From Pohlia nutans (Eukaryota > Streptophyta > Bryopsida > Bryales > Mniaceae), in assembly GCA_022496805.1 (NCBI GenBank), contig CM040088.1, forward strand, positions 5,146,001 to 5,210,000: a DNA stretch of 64,000 bases, read 5' to 3'. The notes under the pieces were generated by a model. It ran no database searches, was not told where the DNA came from, and was given only the letters and a program-made list of their open reading frames with translations. Below are positions 48,501 through 60,365 of this stretch, piece after piece. Within the stretch, counting starts at the first letter, position 1; each line of letters starts with the position of its first letter. Made by a program: the position numbers and the translations under genes.

Positions 48501-51500
48501 ACCTGATATTCTCTTGAGCCAGTACAGTTCCGCCTGCCGATGTGAATGCAATGGAAAGACTGAAATCAGCTGCGGTTTTCACCCACAGTTCTACTCGGTA
48601 CGTAGAGCCTGCCACAATGTTCTGCACATGATGCCATAATTTCAATAAGCCAGAATTTTGTAGAGATGGAAAGCTGCCATGATTTGACAAGAAGCGAACG
48701 CAACGGTTGTAACTCATAACTAGTTCCCTCTTTTTGCTTTCTATTTCCACCATATTATTAACACTCCATCAATTGTAGGATTCTCATTGAGTAACTTGAA
48801 TGAAGGGCCTGGTTATTAAAAAACACTACATCCTTTTGCACACCATTTGCACAGTTTAGCATAATTATATTGTTTTCAATAACTAAGCTCTTCATTCAAG
48901 TTACTGTAACCTAGTTCATCGCAACAACCAAGATGAAATGATCAATGTACTCTCATTTCATCCCATTTCCTTTGTCAATTCATGTCTTCCAAGCAACACT
49001 TGGTTGAACTTCAATTAGCAAGTTGGGTGTAAGCATGACTTCAGTTGGCTAAATGGGGTTATCAATTGGTGGTCTACAACCTCCCACTTTGAATGATTGC
49101 ATAAGAAATCATTGTGATAAAAATTTGATCTCAAGAGAGTTTGGATCTTGTACACTAATAGAAACTGGCACTATCCCCTTGGACTAGTGACAGACACACG
49201 AGAAGACTCCACATGAAGAACTAGACTAATTGTGAGTTTTTTTGGACATACTTCTCTAGTCTACACGGACAGTGTTTCTACTAGTGGTAGTACCCAAAGT
49301 GATATCTCACACATGAAAAAAGAGAGAGGGACATTGGCCTAAGACACAGTGCAAGTGTCCTAACATTATGACTAATGTCCCAGATACTTGCAAAAATTAA
49401 ATTGAACCAGTTGTTACATGGGACATTAACCACAACTGGGACATTTGGTTTTTTTTTTTTCTCTTATGCCAGTGAAAGCATAGCCCTACATACATGTTGG
49501 TTAAAATGCTTAATCCCTAAAGGACCAAGAAGCCCAAATTGGACCTAATGTTTTTTTAGTAGTTTTGAGTAAATTCTACATGGACTTCCTTTTGTTCAAA
49601 TTTGTTTATTTTTTTACCAACACATGCATTGTTCTTCACTGATTCTAGAGATATAAGATTTGGTCCCATCTAAATTAATATGATGAATTGAATTTGTCAT
49701 TTTAAAACCATGAATCCTTCGTCCTTTAGGGGTTGAGTATCCTTTGACTTTTGCAGCATAATTTCATAAGGGAAGAGAGTTATGTGATTGAGTAGGGTCA
49801 ACGGTGACTAACCATGCCCCAGAATCCAGGGTTGGCGGTACCGACACCGCCAGCGGGGCACGCATTGTCGGTGGCGTTGTCGGTGTCACACAAAACTGAG
49901 ATTTTTAAGGCTACCGGGTTGCGGTCAAAGGGAGACCCGAGTTCGGTGCCAATGGTGACTTGGGTGTCGGTGCCCACTTTGTACCAGGGGTCCAAGATTG
50001 AGGGCGTGTATGAGCCTCCTGCCTCAAAACCTGCACAACAAATTCATCCCACACACACTGGTTAACATTATCAATAATAAAAAACATTTACACATTTCCT
50101 CTCCATTTATTGTAAAAATGGTCCAGAGCGCCAAAATTGTGACTTTCTCAAGTGCACAAAGCTCTAATCAGAAAAAAAAAAAAATGGATTACTGTAGATC
50201 TGAGGTTCCAGATGCATCTCTGAAAAAGAGTCAAACTCTTGAAGTTTAGCCATTTAACCCCTAAAGGACCAAGGATTCATGGTTTTAAGGTGACACATTC
50301 AATTGATCATATTGTGAAAAATATAATTTAGATGAGATCAAATTTTATATCACTGGAATCAGTGAAGAACATTACATGTGTTGGTCAAACAACAAATAAA
50401 TTTGAACAAAAAGAAGTCCACATAGAACTTACTCAAAATTGCTAAAAAAAAACATTAGGCCCACCTCAGGCTTCTTGGTCCTTTTGGGGTTTAAACAAAT
50501 ATGACTATTAGAGTCTACCCTCCATGCAATGACACTCCATAATATGACAATATTCTTGTTTCAAGCGATACACATTTGACAAGTCATTTCTGTGATTAAT
50601 CCTTGAAGTTAGGACTTCCCAAACATGTCATAATAGAGAGGGACAATTGTAGAACTTTTCAAGTGCTTAGAGCTCTAAAAACTAAGATTGCTATATAGAT
50701 ATGAGGTTTTCGTCAGATGATTGAAATCCGCCATTAGGAGGTGTTAGAATTCAAGACTTCTGTTTTGAAGGCGATTTAGGAAATATCGTTTAATTTTTTT
50801 TACCAAGGGTTAGTATTTTGAGACGAGATTTTGGGGCTCAAAATCGTACAGGACCAGATTTGGAAATAAATCATGGGTTGAATTTGCAGACTCTGACAAC
50901 CCCTATTGTAACGAGTATAAGGTGAAAAGAGAGATGAGACTGTACCTCGGTTCTGCACAAGCTCTGCCCAAAGGCCGCCGCTGCCCGCGTGGTTGATCTC
51001 CTGCCAATTCAACAACAGAAGAAGTAAAGGAAGAATATAAAACTTTGTGTGAATGAAAGAGTATATTGAAAGTGGTTCTACTATAACTAAACCACATGGA
51101 CTCAAATAGGATGTGCTATCCTTGGTGCCTTTTTTTTGGAGATAAACTTAAAATCACTCACTAATGATACGTAGCGAATTCCACGCAAAAAAGTGCATGT
51201 GGGGCAATTTCTCAACAACACTCAATAGTAGTTCTACACGCCATAACCTATTGTGCCCCTTTTTGAGCAGATATGTCACAAGATGATAGGCTATTCACTC
51301 ATGGGTTAGAACTCATATAACCAAAGTTGTTCTTTTGAACCACTAGATTAACTAGAAAACTGAAATTGGACACTCTTGATAAAAAGGGCACTGTAGGTTA
51401 TGTCCCATAACCGGTTCTGGACTGCCGTCCCTCACCGATTATGCAGTCCATTCACCAGTCCTCTTGATGAATTAGAAAGCAAGTGCTTGTACACACGTGG

Positions 51501-52146
51501 TAGCATGCAATTGCCTATTGGCGGTATAGTTGCACGACTTGACGCTACCACATCTCGCCAGCTCCAGGAACCATGCAACACACCGTAGCACCACACCACC
51601 AGTGTGCTACAAAGTACTCCCTCTGTCCCATAAAAAGACCATGAAAACTACTCTGTAAGCAAAGTAGTTTTCATGGTCTTTTTATGGGACATAATAGAGT
51701 TTTGCATCGTGCAATCAAGAAACAACTTGAAGAATTTGTTTGGATGATGATTCATACCTCAAAGAAGAGACCAAAAAGAGTGGATGGCATTTGTCTTCCA
51801 GGAATGGATGCATTCACATTGAGAGTCACTTGCGCAAGTGCAGTGGGGAAATTGAACATAACAGCCAAGATGCATAACAGCAATCTGGTCACCCAACATC
51901 ATTTTCAATCAGCAAAATATATGTATGACCACTGAATCTTTGAATGGAAATGGAGTCTTCTACTATTCTACAAATTCCTCAACAGCGTTTGGCTCTAATA
52001 CTCCAAGCTTTGCACTAAAAAAATCACACTCCTACATATGATAAAAAAACGCTTCAATCCTCTACATAATGAATGGCTGATGACTGGCTGGCTTACCCAA
52101 AAGTGATGGCTGTTGTGTGACGCAGATTTTCTTTCATTGCAGCCAT
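39508..52146 (-). CDS. GH51 alpha-L-arabinofuranosidase, with an in-frame TAA
   Basis: Minus-strand exons (high to low): 52146-52097, 51884-51758, 51000-50946, 50030-49813, 48621-48503, 47703-47556, 47241-47172, 46610-46465, 45831-45786, 44646-44594, 43935-43791, 42927-42809, 42523-42452, 42122-42019, 41866-41810, 41496-41289 and 39681-39535 (or read on to a TGA at 39508). The enzyme removes arabinose from cell-wall arabinans and arabinoxylans in the apoplast. Signal peptide 1-34 (…FPTALA|QV). The N-terminal carbohydrate-binding module (about 60-220) precedes the TIM barrel (GHGFRKEL, FLRFPGGCYVEG, GAAPIWVFNNGISH, GNED). Acid/base E384 and nucleophile E461 (VSEYAVTG) are present. Codon 522 (41462-41460) is TAA where a Gln-like residue is expected (NTW*QYGTPSYW); the frame then continues cleanly through the C-terminal sandwich. 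A further last exon, usual in this family, was not found. Confidence 0.85.
40336..41100. mobile_element. TTAA-flanked TIR element (CCCCTAACTGCC), in the last GH51 intron
   Basis: It starts CCCCTAACTGCCTGAG after TTAA (40332-40335) and ends CTTGGGCATTTAGGGG before TTAA (41101-41104). A second end-like block 'aacccctaactgcctaacc' occurs inside at about 40526, suggesting internal duplication. It is 765 bases with no transposase frame. Confidence 0.65.
41460..41462 (-). other. In-frame TAA inside GH51 exon 16
   Basis: Minus strand: GTC TTC AAC ACG TGG TAA CAA TAT GGG (VFNTW*QYG). The flanking codons on both sides are family-conserved, so this is a nonsense change, most simply CAA to TAA. An acceptor 54 bases downstream (acacccag|ctactgg, exon start 41442) keeps phase and would skip the stop, at the cost of the conserved WNPDAIVFN. 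Confidence 0.85.
42610..42730. mobile_element. Short TIR element (cacggtgcaagtgtcc), copy 1, GH51 intron
   Basis: Inverted ends 'gtgcaagtgtcccgttgtgg' and 'cacaatgggacacttgcac' enclose 'gatacttgcaaaaa' and 'ttgaacta'. The same arrangement occurs at 49330-49450 in another intron of the gene. Confidence 0.6.
43447..43700. repeat. Diverged inverted partner of 46190-46420, within the same gene
   Basis: Landmarks 'cactagacaaagtgtcaaac', 'aggaatatttcat' and 'gacactcgtctcattag' reappear reverse-complemented at 46190-46420 ('gtttgacactttgtctagtg', 'atgaaatattcct', 'ctaattagatgagtgtc'). Both lie in GH51 introns. Confidence 0.6.
46190..46420. repeat. Inverted partner of 43447-43700
   Basis: See the partner entry. 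The pair spans three exons, so a transcript of this gene could fold over them. Confidence 0.6.
47100..47165 (+). mobile_element. Decayed tRNA-like unit next to GH51 exon 7
   Basis: 'taggctcagttggtaagg' at 47107-47124 is a good A box. The expected B box about 30 bases on is degenerate (gtttgagaatg). It is probably a remnant of a tRNA-derived SINE, only a few bases from the exon 7 donor. Confidence 0.3.
48014..48335. mobile_element. Degenerate TTAA-flanked element in a GH51 intron
   Basis: It starts CTCCTAAACGTCC after TTAA (48010-48013) and ends GTTAAGGGG before TTAA (48336-48339). The ends pair only partly, so it is an older member. Confidence 0.4.
49330..49450. mobile_element. Short TIR element (cacagtgcaagtgtcc), copy 2, GH51 intron
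   Basis: Shares 'cagtgcaagtgtcc', 'gatacttgcaaaaa', 'aaattgaac.agttg' and 'tgggacatta' with 42610-42730, in the same orientation. Confidence 0.6.
49513..49733. mobile_element. Degenerate member of the CCCCTAAAGGACCAAG element family
   Basis: It begins 'tccctaaaggaccaagaagc' after TTAA and ends 'cgtcctttagggg' before TTGA. The interior matches 50258-50489 and 60133-60365 in inverted order ('aaaccatgaatccttcgtcc'). Confidence 0.5.
50258..50489. mobile_element. TTAA-flanked TIR element (CCCCTAAAGGACCAAG), copy 1
   Basis: It starts CCCCTAAAGGACCAAGG after TTAA (50254-50257) and ends CTTGGTCCTTTTGGGG, followed by TTTAA. About 232 bases. The interior is nearly collinear with 60133-60365 ('ttcattggttttaa'-type left part, 'atcatattgtgaaaaatata', 'tgtgttggt.aaacaacaaa'). 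Confidence 0.7.
50509..50660. repeat. Dispersed repeat in GH51 intron (partner at 24779-24930)
   Basis: Direct copy of the SUS intron 6 repeat. It lies immediately after the TTAA element. Confidence 0.6.
51617..51699. mobile_element. Stowaway-like MITE (CTCCCTCTGTCCCATAAAA) in GH51 intron 2
   Basis: The left end reads ctccctctgtcccataaaaa after TA. Arms 51625-51651 and 51664-51690 are a perfect 27-base inverted pair with a 12-base loop. The terminal CTCCCT..GTCCCATAAAA is the form known for Stowaway (Tc1/mariner) MITEs. Confidence 0.7.
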
Positions 52147-53436
52147 AGATTGAATTCAACAAAGACCTACTTCAGAATCAAATCGGCTGTATGGTCCTCG
52201 TAATCCACCACAGTTTGAAAAAAGAAGAAGCTCAATTACAGCCTCTAAACTCCAAATGCAACCCTGCACATCAATTTGAAGCTAATTTTCCAAGACTCTG
52301 GAACAGAGGTGAGTAGAGGATACTAAAACCTGATCTCATCTCCTATACTCATCTATTCATATACTTGGTTGGACTTTTCAACCAGTGATGGTTTGGGGGC
52401 ATAAGAAATTCATACATGTGATAAAAATTTGATCTCTCAATGAAAGCACACTCCTACATGTTGGTTAAATTGCTTAAATAGTGAGGGACAGAGTAACTAT
52501 CCTCTGACATTCAAGAGGAGCTCCAGTGCAAATTCAGAACGTAAATGAGGAATTTCCAGAGCAAGAATTCACGAAGAGAAACAGCTTCTGAACGTGCAAA
52601 GAACGGCACCGACAACTTGTATCATTGGAAAGAGAGTCAGCGAGAATGGCTTTTGGGGCTTGCATGGAACTCTTTTGCCAAAAAAATTAATTAATTTTCT
52701 TGAACCCTACCAACGAGCTAATTCTGCCACACAGGCTACCTCGTTCTGTTCACAAGAATTAATTGCTTTTGAAGCCAGAAACAGAAGAAAAACACTGCTG
52801 GCAATTCCAAAACCACCTTCAACAGCAGGAATCAGAAGAGATTTCTTCAACAAAGGGCAAAAATCAGAATTTTGAGGAAGCCCAGGTCTGAGAATTTGCC
52901 AATCAGTCGACGCACCCTAGTAACATTCTATAGCAATTGTAAGAACTCACCCTTCTCTACAATTCTCCATTATAGATGGCAATCAAAAAAGAAAGAATTC
53001 AAGGCTTACATTCATTGCATGGAAAAACTAATGGGAGTGAAATTTGAAAAACAAAAACAACAGATTGGAGCTTGTGTCAAGAATGAAGAGCGCTTCAGAC
53101 TGTTGTGAGAGAGGAATTAATTAGTGCTATAGAATGTTATGCTCTTTCTTTCTTTTTTAGTTTTATGGCTTTCATGAGATTGTAGATCATGAAGGAGACA
53201 TGTATTTCAATCATGGAATTGTGAATTTTTTTGCACTAAATTGTAACTTTTTTTATTCTTAAAAATGCATATTGTATGTCTGCTTGAGACCACGATTGAG
53301 TGCCACAGAAGTAGAATGAAGTGGGGTCCGACCTTGGACTTAGTTTGGGGACTAGAGGATGAATGATATTTGGTGGATGAATGAAATGGTTAGTGGGTTT
53401 TCTATTCTGTGGGGACATGATTCTGTGGGACTAGGA

Positions 53437-53597
53437 TACGAACTACCCTATTTGTGTCATGATTTGAATTTCACTCTATTTGTGCCATTATGTATTAATA
53501 GTGTACATATCAAAATTTTAAATGTAAGATACTAATACATAGTGACAATAAAGTGGCACAAATAGTTACATGACACTAGTAGAGTGGTTTATCTTAG
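53437..53597. mobile_element. Short TIR element (family TAAACCACC), third copy
   Basis: Ends 'aactaccctatttgtgtca' and 'agagtggtttatctta', with 'tttgtgccattatgtatta' and 'taatacatagtgac' inside. Similar to 6442-6576. Confidence 0.55.
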
Positions 53598-54261
53598 GTA
53601 ATTGTTGTTTGGAGCAAGGTTATTGTAACTAGTCAAACGTGTAGCAACAAGAATATTTGTAAGTAAACTTGTTCTAGACAATGGTTTTTGGAGATAACCA
53701 TCATTGATAGTGTCGAGTCGAATTGTATCATGTAGGGTAAATGAATGATGTTTTCATACCTATAGACGGGTAAATGGATGGAGATTTTATATCCATGCAA
53801 GGAAAATGGATGGAAAATTTTTACTTGAGAGTCTTAATAAGGGGAGGAAAATATGGCATATAGACCTTGTGCAAGTGACTAATTAGAATGTAGCAAGTCA
53901 ACAAGACACTCTAAATCAATGGTAAGTTATAGATATGACTTATGTTAGTGAATCTTTGATAAGGTAGAAACTTAGAGACCCAATCGTTTTGACTTTCAGT
54001 TACAATTGTTACAAATGAATAATTTTTTTATGTACCTTGTCCCCATTTTCAAAAGAGAGGATTGTCAAGTACTAAAATATGTATCATTTGGATATCATTT
54101 GCCTAAGTTGCGATTTTTTGAAGTTTACTTACATGGTGGATAGAACTTGAGTATACTTTTTCTACTCTTTGCACCAATATTACAAGTAGGATTTATTGAA
54201 TGTTCACATATTCATTTTTTGTTAAATGTCAAACTTAACACTAAGAAAAAATGGGGATGCT

Positions 54262-54445
54262 TTGAGATACTTTTTAAGACACATATACAAAAGTGTCTCC
54301 AAGAAAGTATTTTCAAGGCATTATTTAAGACACATACACAAGAGTGTTTTTAAAATAAAGGTTTTAAGACACTTTTTAAGACTCATGCCCAAGAGTGTTT
54401 TTAAAATAAAGGTTTTAAGACAATTTTTAAGACACATGCCCAAGA
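54262..54445. repeat. Tandem repeat, about 55-base unit, four copies
   Basis: The unit 'tttttaagacacatgcccaa', 'gagtgtttttaaaataaagg', 'ttttaagaca' repeats. The last two units are nearly identical. One frame gives a repeating basic peptide (LRHMPKSVFKIKV), which is probably only a consequence of the repeat. Confidence 0.75.
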
Positions 54446-57202
54446 GTGTCTGAGAAAGAGTGTCTTAAAGCACCTTCATTTGTCACAATGTAAGTGGGAA
54501 GTGATGTGGCAATGTTTAACAATGAGTTTTACAAGTGTTGTTTGCAAGTGGCACAAAAAGTTTTGGCAGGTTTTATGTAGCATTGAGTCTTTTCAAAATG
54601 AAAATTTTGGCCTTGCATCACCAATATTATGTATTATAGCCATTTCAAACACATTATGTCAAGTCAATACCACTGTCAAACTCTTGCCCCAACTTGTACA
54701 TCAATACTTACACAAATATTATGACAAAACATGTTATGTTTTCAGGATCTTTGACCGTCCAACAAAACATGTTACTTTTTGGATGCAAGTTTCTCATTTT
54801 AATTAATTTAGTAAACACTAGGTGTGATGTCTATTATCATAATTTTTATTTATAGTTTTCCAAACATAGTCTTGGTGGAAGTTCATGTGAACAAATTTAA
54901 ACTATTTCAAGGATGAAGGCTTCATCTTTTAACACTTGAATTTAATAAACGTCACATGGAAACACAACCTTTGATTCTTTAGCTATCAAGCATTGTTATA
55001 ATCATTACAAGTTATGTATGTGACTTGTGAGTTACACCAACCATCGTAATATTGACATAGTACACCAACTTATATAGAGAAATGGTATCACCTAAATAAT
55101 TTGATCCCAAGAACACAAATCCCTTTTGATTGACAAAAGGTAGCAAAAGTAAAATGGCCTTAAGGTTATTGAGGTATTGAATAACATAAATAAATAAATG
55201 TCTCATTTAAAATGTTGGACAAAACAAATTTTAAGTTAGGTCACACAAATTTAAAATAAAGTTGGGTTGCGTTATTTCCTACATAAAATTAAAAATGATG
55301 TCTTCAAACTTGTCTCTAAATTAATTTAAAAGCTTGTAACATAGAAAGTAGCCACTTCCAAAATCAAGTAAGATTCTCTCAAAATTTGCCAAAAAGCTGT
55401 TGGTTGATGTGCCATAATCAATCATGTCTTTGCAATTTGCAAACATGATGAAATTTTGCATTTGTATGTTAGTAAATTGCATGATATTTACAACCTTATT
55501 GAGAAACAACAATCTCCTACCTTGTTGGTTAAATTGAGGCAACTTTTGAACTAATTATCCCCTTACAATTTCTATTTTTTGTTTTCTCCTTGTGTGTTCA
55601 TTCCCTTTCCTTTATAGTAAAGTTATCTGAAAAGACAAGCCCTTCTTCAATTTTATACTCTGTTTTCCATCTAAATTTATTTTGTGTCAATTGCAAGCTT
55701 AGCAAGAACAATTCAATTGGTTCCCTTTTGGTGTGGAGGAGCCAGGTCTTTGTAATGGGTGAACATGAAGGAAACTCATGAATAGTGCATGCTAGCCTTG
55801 TAGGAGCTTTATATTGCATTGGAGTGACCATGCTCAAGGTTAATTCGCCCAGACACAGCTAGTCACATGTTTTAACATGTTTTCAAACACAACATAGAAC
55901 TATTTTTAGCATCCTTTGAGAGTGAAGAAGGAATCTCCAAAGAAGTACTCTGAGTTTTCAATTTCTTTCCTCTTTGGGCTGACTTACCAATAAGTCTAAT
56001 GTGTTGTTCTTGTATTGGATTGTGTTTGTGAACCGGCAAGATGCGCAATAAATCGGAGGCCTCGGAATTGGCAGAGCATGAGTATGATTTGAAACAAAAT
56101 ATTTTCAAGCTGTAGGTCATTGCAATGATGTACGTGGAACATGTACTTGGCACACCCACACGTTCCGTGCAAAACCGGCAAGAAATTATTGAGAGCACAA
56201 GCTACTTGCAAGTTACCAAACTGCTGGCTTGAAGACGCAAAGCATGATGGAAGGAGAGCTTTGCAAGGAAGCATGACCACATGGTGATCAAGTACCTTTC
56301 CTCTCTCTTGTACTGTACTGCTTGCTACTGTCACTCTTGTGCCGTAAATCCCGCAACATGTTGCTGGCTTGGAGGTATGACTTAACCCATAAACGAAGTG
56401 AAGTTTCATTGTGGTCATATATGTTTGCATGTGATTTTGCATACAAGTAAGTAATTGTTGTTGTATTTCACTATCAACTAAGGGACAATTCACACTATGC
56501 CCAAAGGTCGAGATACTAGTAGGAAATGTGTCATTTTTCACTTACTAGAATTGAAAAAGGAATGAAACTACGCCAGGCACATGGGTTGTGTCAGTGCTTG
56601 TGAGTGGTTTTGGTCACAAGATGACAGAAATATAAGTATAATATCCAGCCATTGTTCAAGTGTTGTTTCCACGAATGGGGAAATGAAAAACGACAAGTCT
56701 GTTACTAGTGAGAGTCCGTTGAATTCCACCAATCAAATTGCAAGAAAGTTGGAAATTGGCCTATTGGGAATCACACTAGAGGCCAAAGTGCAAAGGCCGT
56801 CATCCTCCAAAATGCCTACATGGTTACAATTTTTGTGAGATTTGGCACCAATGAGACGGCCTCTCAAGGGAGAATTGGATCAGCCAAGAATGGAAACCCA
56901 ATTCTCTTGAAAGAGACCGTTGGTTTTTTAATTTTACTATATATTTTCAGCCCAAGACTTTGGACTCTCGGCATGAATTGGGTTTGCACTGCGATGGCAT
57001 CTTGCCATAGTGTGAATCAACCCTAACATATTTGAAATCATCCTTACACTTGAGTATATAGAGTATTTGAATACATTTTTGTATACGAGATGGATTACAT
57101 GTGCGAATATTCATCGGTCATACATACAGAGTCCAAGGGACCATTAAAGACCTTTAGGTACCATAATTTGCCCACGTCAAACAAACGTGTGGTTAAGCTT
57201 AA

Positions 57203-57739
57203 CCCCTAAAAGCCCTAAGGGTATTGGACAAAACATAGATGTGTTATAATATGTGCCTTCCATATGTTTGATGAAGTTTGGTTCAATAGACAAAATGTAG
57301 GGCATCATCTATACAAATTATCTGTATGGTCAAACTTCCAAAAAAAAACTTTAAATATTTTTTTACTGAATTTAAAGGAATTAACCTTTGAAAATTTGTA
57401 TAAATTATAATTTTCACTTTTAGAATTTAAAATTTAGCATAATTAGTTAAAGTCGGTTTATCTATTGTAAACTTCAAAAAAGCAAAAGGAATGATGGAGG
57501 GAACATTATTACTTTCTCCAAATTGCAAATTTTATAACACTAAGACAATGTTGAGGTGATCCACTTCGAAAAACTCTCTCGGGTGGAGTTTAACTTAAAT
57601 TGACATAATTCAAATTGCATTGGAAAGTAGACTTGATGTAGTATTTTAAATTATCTTTTATTTTTTCAAATTTTTTTCTTCCGGGTAGCCCGTTAGATTC
57701 GGACAACGACCAAAAACTGGTCATTTGAGCATTTAGGGG
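57203..57739. mobile_element. TTAA-flanked element K1 (CCCCTAAAAGCCC)
   Basis: It starts CCCCTAAAAGCCC after TTAA (57199-57202) and ends GCATTTAGGGG before TTAA (57740-57743). Its first part is the reverse complement of the last part of K2. 537 bases, no transposase frame. Confidence 0.7.
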
Positions 57740-57743
57740 TTAA

Positions 57744-58208
57744 CTCCTAAGCTCCCAAAAAACCATTTTTTGGTTGCTGCCCGTTTTTAACAAGCTGACA
57801 AGAACAAAAATATTTTTTTGAAAAAATAAAAAATATTTTAAAATACTTCATCAAGTCCAGTTTTCAACGCAATTTGACTTATGTCAATTTGAGTTAAACT
57901 CCACCAGGGAGAATTTTTCAAAGTGGAGAATTTTTTGAAGTTTACAATAGATAAACCAATTTTAACTAATCATGCTAAATTTTAAACTCTAAAAGTCAAA
58001 AATTATAATTTATACAATTTTTCAAGGGTTGATGCTTTCAAATTCATTAAAAAAATATCTAAAGTTTTTTTTGGAAGTTTGACCGTATAGATAATTTGTA
58101 GAGGTCATGCCTTACATTTTGTCTATTGAACCAAACTTCATCAAACATATGGAAGCACATATTATAACACATATATATTTTGTCCAATACCCCTCAGGCT
58201 TTTACGGG
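57744..58208. mobile_element. TTAA-flanked element K2, inverted copy of K1
   Basis: It starts CTCCTAAGCTCCC after the shared TTAA (57740-57743) and ends GGCTTTTACGGG before TTAA (58209-58212). It matches K1 reverse-complemented throughout ('aaccaaacttcatcaaacat' against 'atgtttgatgaagtttggtt'). Confidence 0.7.
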
Positions 58209-60132
58209 TTAAATAATTTAGTACAAAATATGACTCTGAATAATCATAATGTGGCCCAAGACCATCATGAATAGAGAGTCCATTGGGGGTATTTCGTCTA
58301 TTCATGCCTCAAGGGCTAAATGTAACTCACTTAGAAAAAATTTAAAAACCCTCATTTTATTTCAAACATTTGCCAAGGTTGAGAATAATCGTTCTTTTTT
58401 TTTTAGGAAATTTTACCAATGTCTTATCTCAAAACCTTTTTGGGATATTTTGTGACAAATGTTCAATGGATGAATACACCAAATGTCTATCAGAAAAATA
58501 AAAATATAGATGAATTTTCCAAATTCCAATTGACATAGAGGAAGAAAGTACATGAATGGATGATTCTATCCAAACATGTGACTATTGTTTGCTAAAATGA
58601 AATGTGATTCATGCTACACAAATTGATTCAATTAGTGCAAGAGTTTGAATAGTACAAGACCCCTCACACTAATTTGAAATAATTTGGAATGTCATCTAAT
58701 TAGTGTGAACCTTGATGAGTCTTAGATGAAATATTTTAATTTGAATGAATGTTAAACGAAAGTGGATTAAAATGTATGAAGTTTGGACAAGAGTTTGGAT
58801 AACTATCACACTTTGAGATAGGATAAAAATAATATGAACCAAATTTTATTGATTTCACCTAAAATATTGTGAACTCCCATATTATTGCCTTGAAAATAAA
58901 TATAGTTCCAAAAAAATTTCAAGTTAGTATTATCAGTATGGGGCACAATAATTGAATTAATGTGTATATTTCCAAAATAACAAAAATCAAAACATTGTTT
59001 TACAAGAAATAATTCTCTATAATCACATAATTGACTTCATACAATGTAATAAAACATATTTATTTATACCAAGTGTTGAAATGTGATTATTATTAACTTC
59101 TAGACAACCTTTGTTGAGCACCATTTTGAGTTGGCATCAAAAGAATCCTCAATATGTTGCTCTACAAAGTTGAATTCAATTTGAATAAGGATTTTTTTTT
59201 TGCTCACATTGTTTTAAAAAGCTATCATACTATTTCTCAAGAATGTTAAGAGCATTAAATATTTCAAGGCTGAATTCGTATTGGATTCAAATATTGTATT
59301 TGAACCATTAATCATTAAAATAAGAGCTAATAGAAGTTAATAGAAACTTGAAAAATCACTTCACTTAGAGACACCAACAGGCATTAACAATGACAACCTT
59401 TGAAACTAGCTTCATAATAACGAATGGTTATTGGTGGCCTCCAAACGCCCTAAAGCTTGGTTGGGCCCTCTCTCTGAAAGTAGAAAAATTTGCCAACTAT
59501 GCGAGAGTTCATGCATGCATGAGCTTCAATGATCCAATTACATTCTTAATAATCTTAACCAATCTTAACATTTTTTTCAATTGTATTGATATTTTACAAG
59601 GTATCATGCACTAATTTGCTATAATGTATCATTAATCAAATAACAACTAGAGAGTATTAATTACGTATAATGAAGCAATGCGGGAATATAAATGGCCGGT
59701 GGAAATCATTGTCAAAGCCAACGTCAAGAAATCTCTCCACTTTATCAAAACTGAAGGTTAGTAACTACATGTAACATGAATTGTCAAAATTGAAACACCA
59801 ACATGCCCAAAACAAAATTTGAATTCACCCTAAATAGGGAAGTGTTAATGTAAGATTGACCACACCATAAGGTAGAGGAGGATACTATCCCATCTATTAC
59901 CAACAACTCATGTATTCATGCACTTGGTTGACCTTCAATTATCAAGTTAAGTGTAAGCACAACTTGGAAAAATATCTAGTCACTCATCTTTGAATGAAAA
60001 ATGCCAAATTATCTAGTATCACTTCTAGTGATATGGTTGCATAAGAAATCCATACAAACTGATAAAAATTTAATCTCAATAGATGCACCCAAACAGCTCA
60101 ATAGTGAGCTCTCAATGAAAGCAGTCTGTTAA

Positions 60133-60365
60133 CCCGTAAAGGGCCCAAGGATTCACGGTTTTAAAATGACAAATTCAATCAATCATATTGTGAAAAATAT
60201 AATTTAGATAAGACCAAATTTTATTTCACTGGTATCAGTGAAGAGCATTGGATGTGTTGGTGAAACAACAAATAAATTTGAAGAAAAAGAAGTTCACATA
60301 GGACCTCTTCAAAACTGCTAAAAAAAACATGAGACTCAATATGGTCCTTCTTGGTCCTTTTGGGG
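60133..60365. mobile_element. TTAA-flanked TIR element (CCCGTAAAGGGCCCAAG), copy 2
   Basis: It starts CCCGTAAAGGGCCCAAGG after TTAA (60129-60132) and ends CTTGGTCCTTTTGGGG before TTAA (60366-60369). Collinear with 50258-50489, about 10 kb away, and the same length to within a few bases. Confidence 0.72.

Noticed and set aside
54226..54453. Repeat protein (LRH.PKSVFKIKV)
   Set aside because: The reading frame simply follows a DNA tandem repeat; no start context and no extension beyond it.
55996..56541. 181-codon open frame on the minus strand
   Set aside because: No recognisable motif; the composition is Cys/His/Leu-rich without a spaced pattern. The opposite strand has a faint transposase-like stretch (about 56035-56240) interrupted by stops. 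Neither is supportable.
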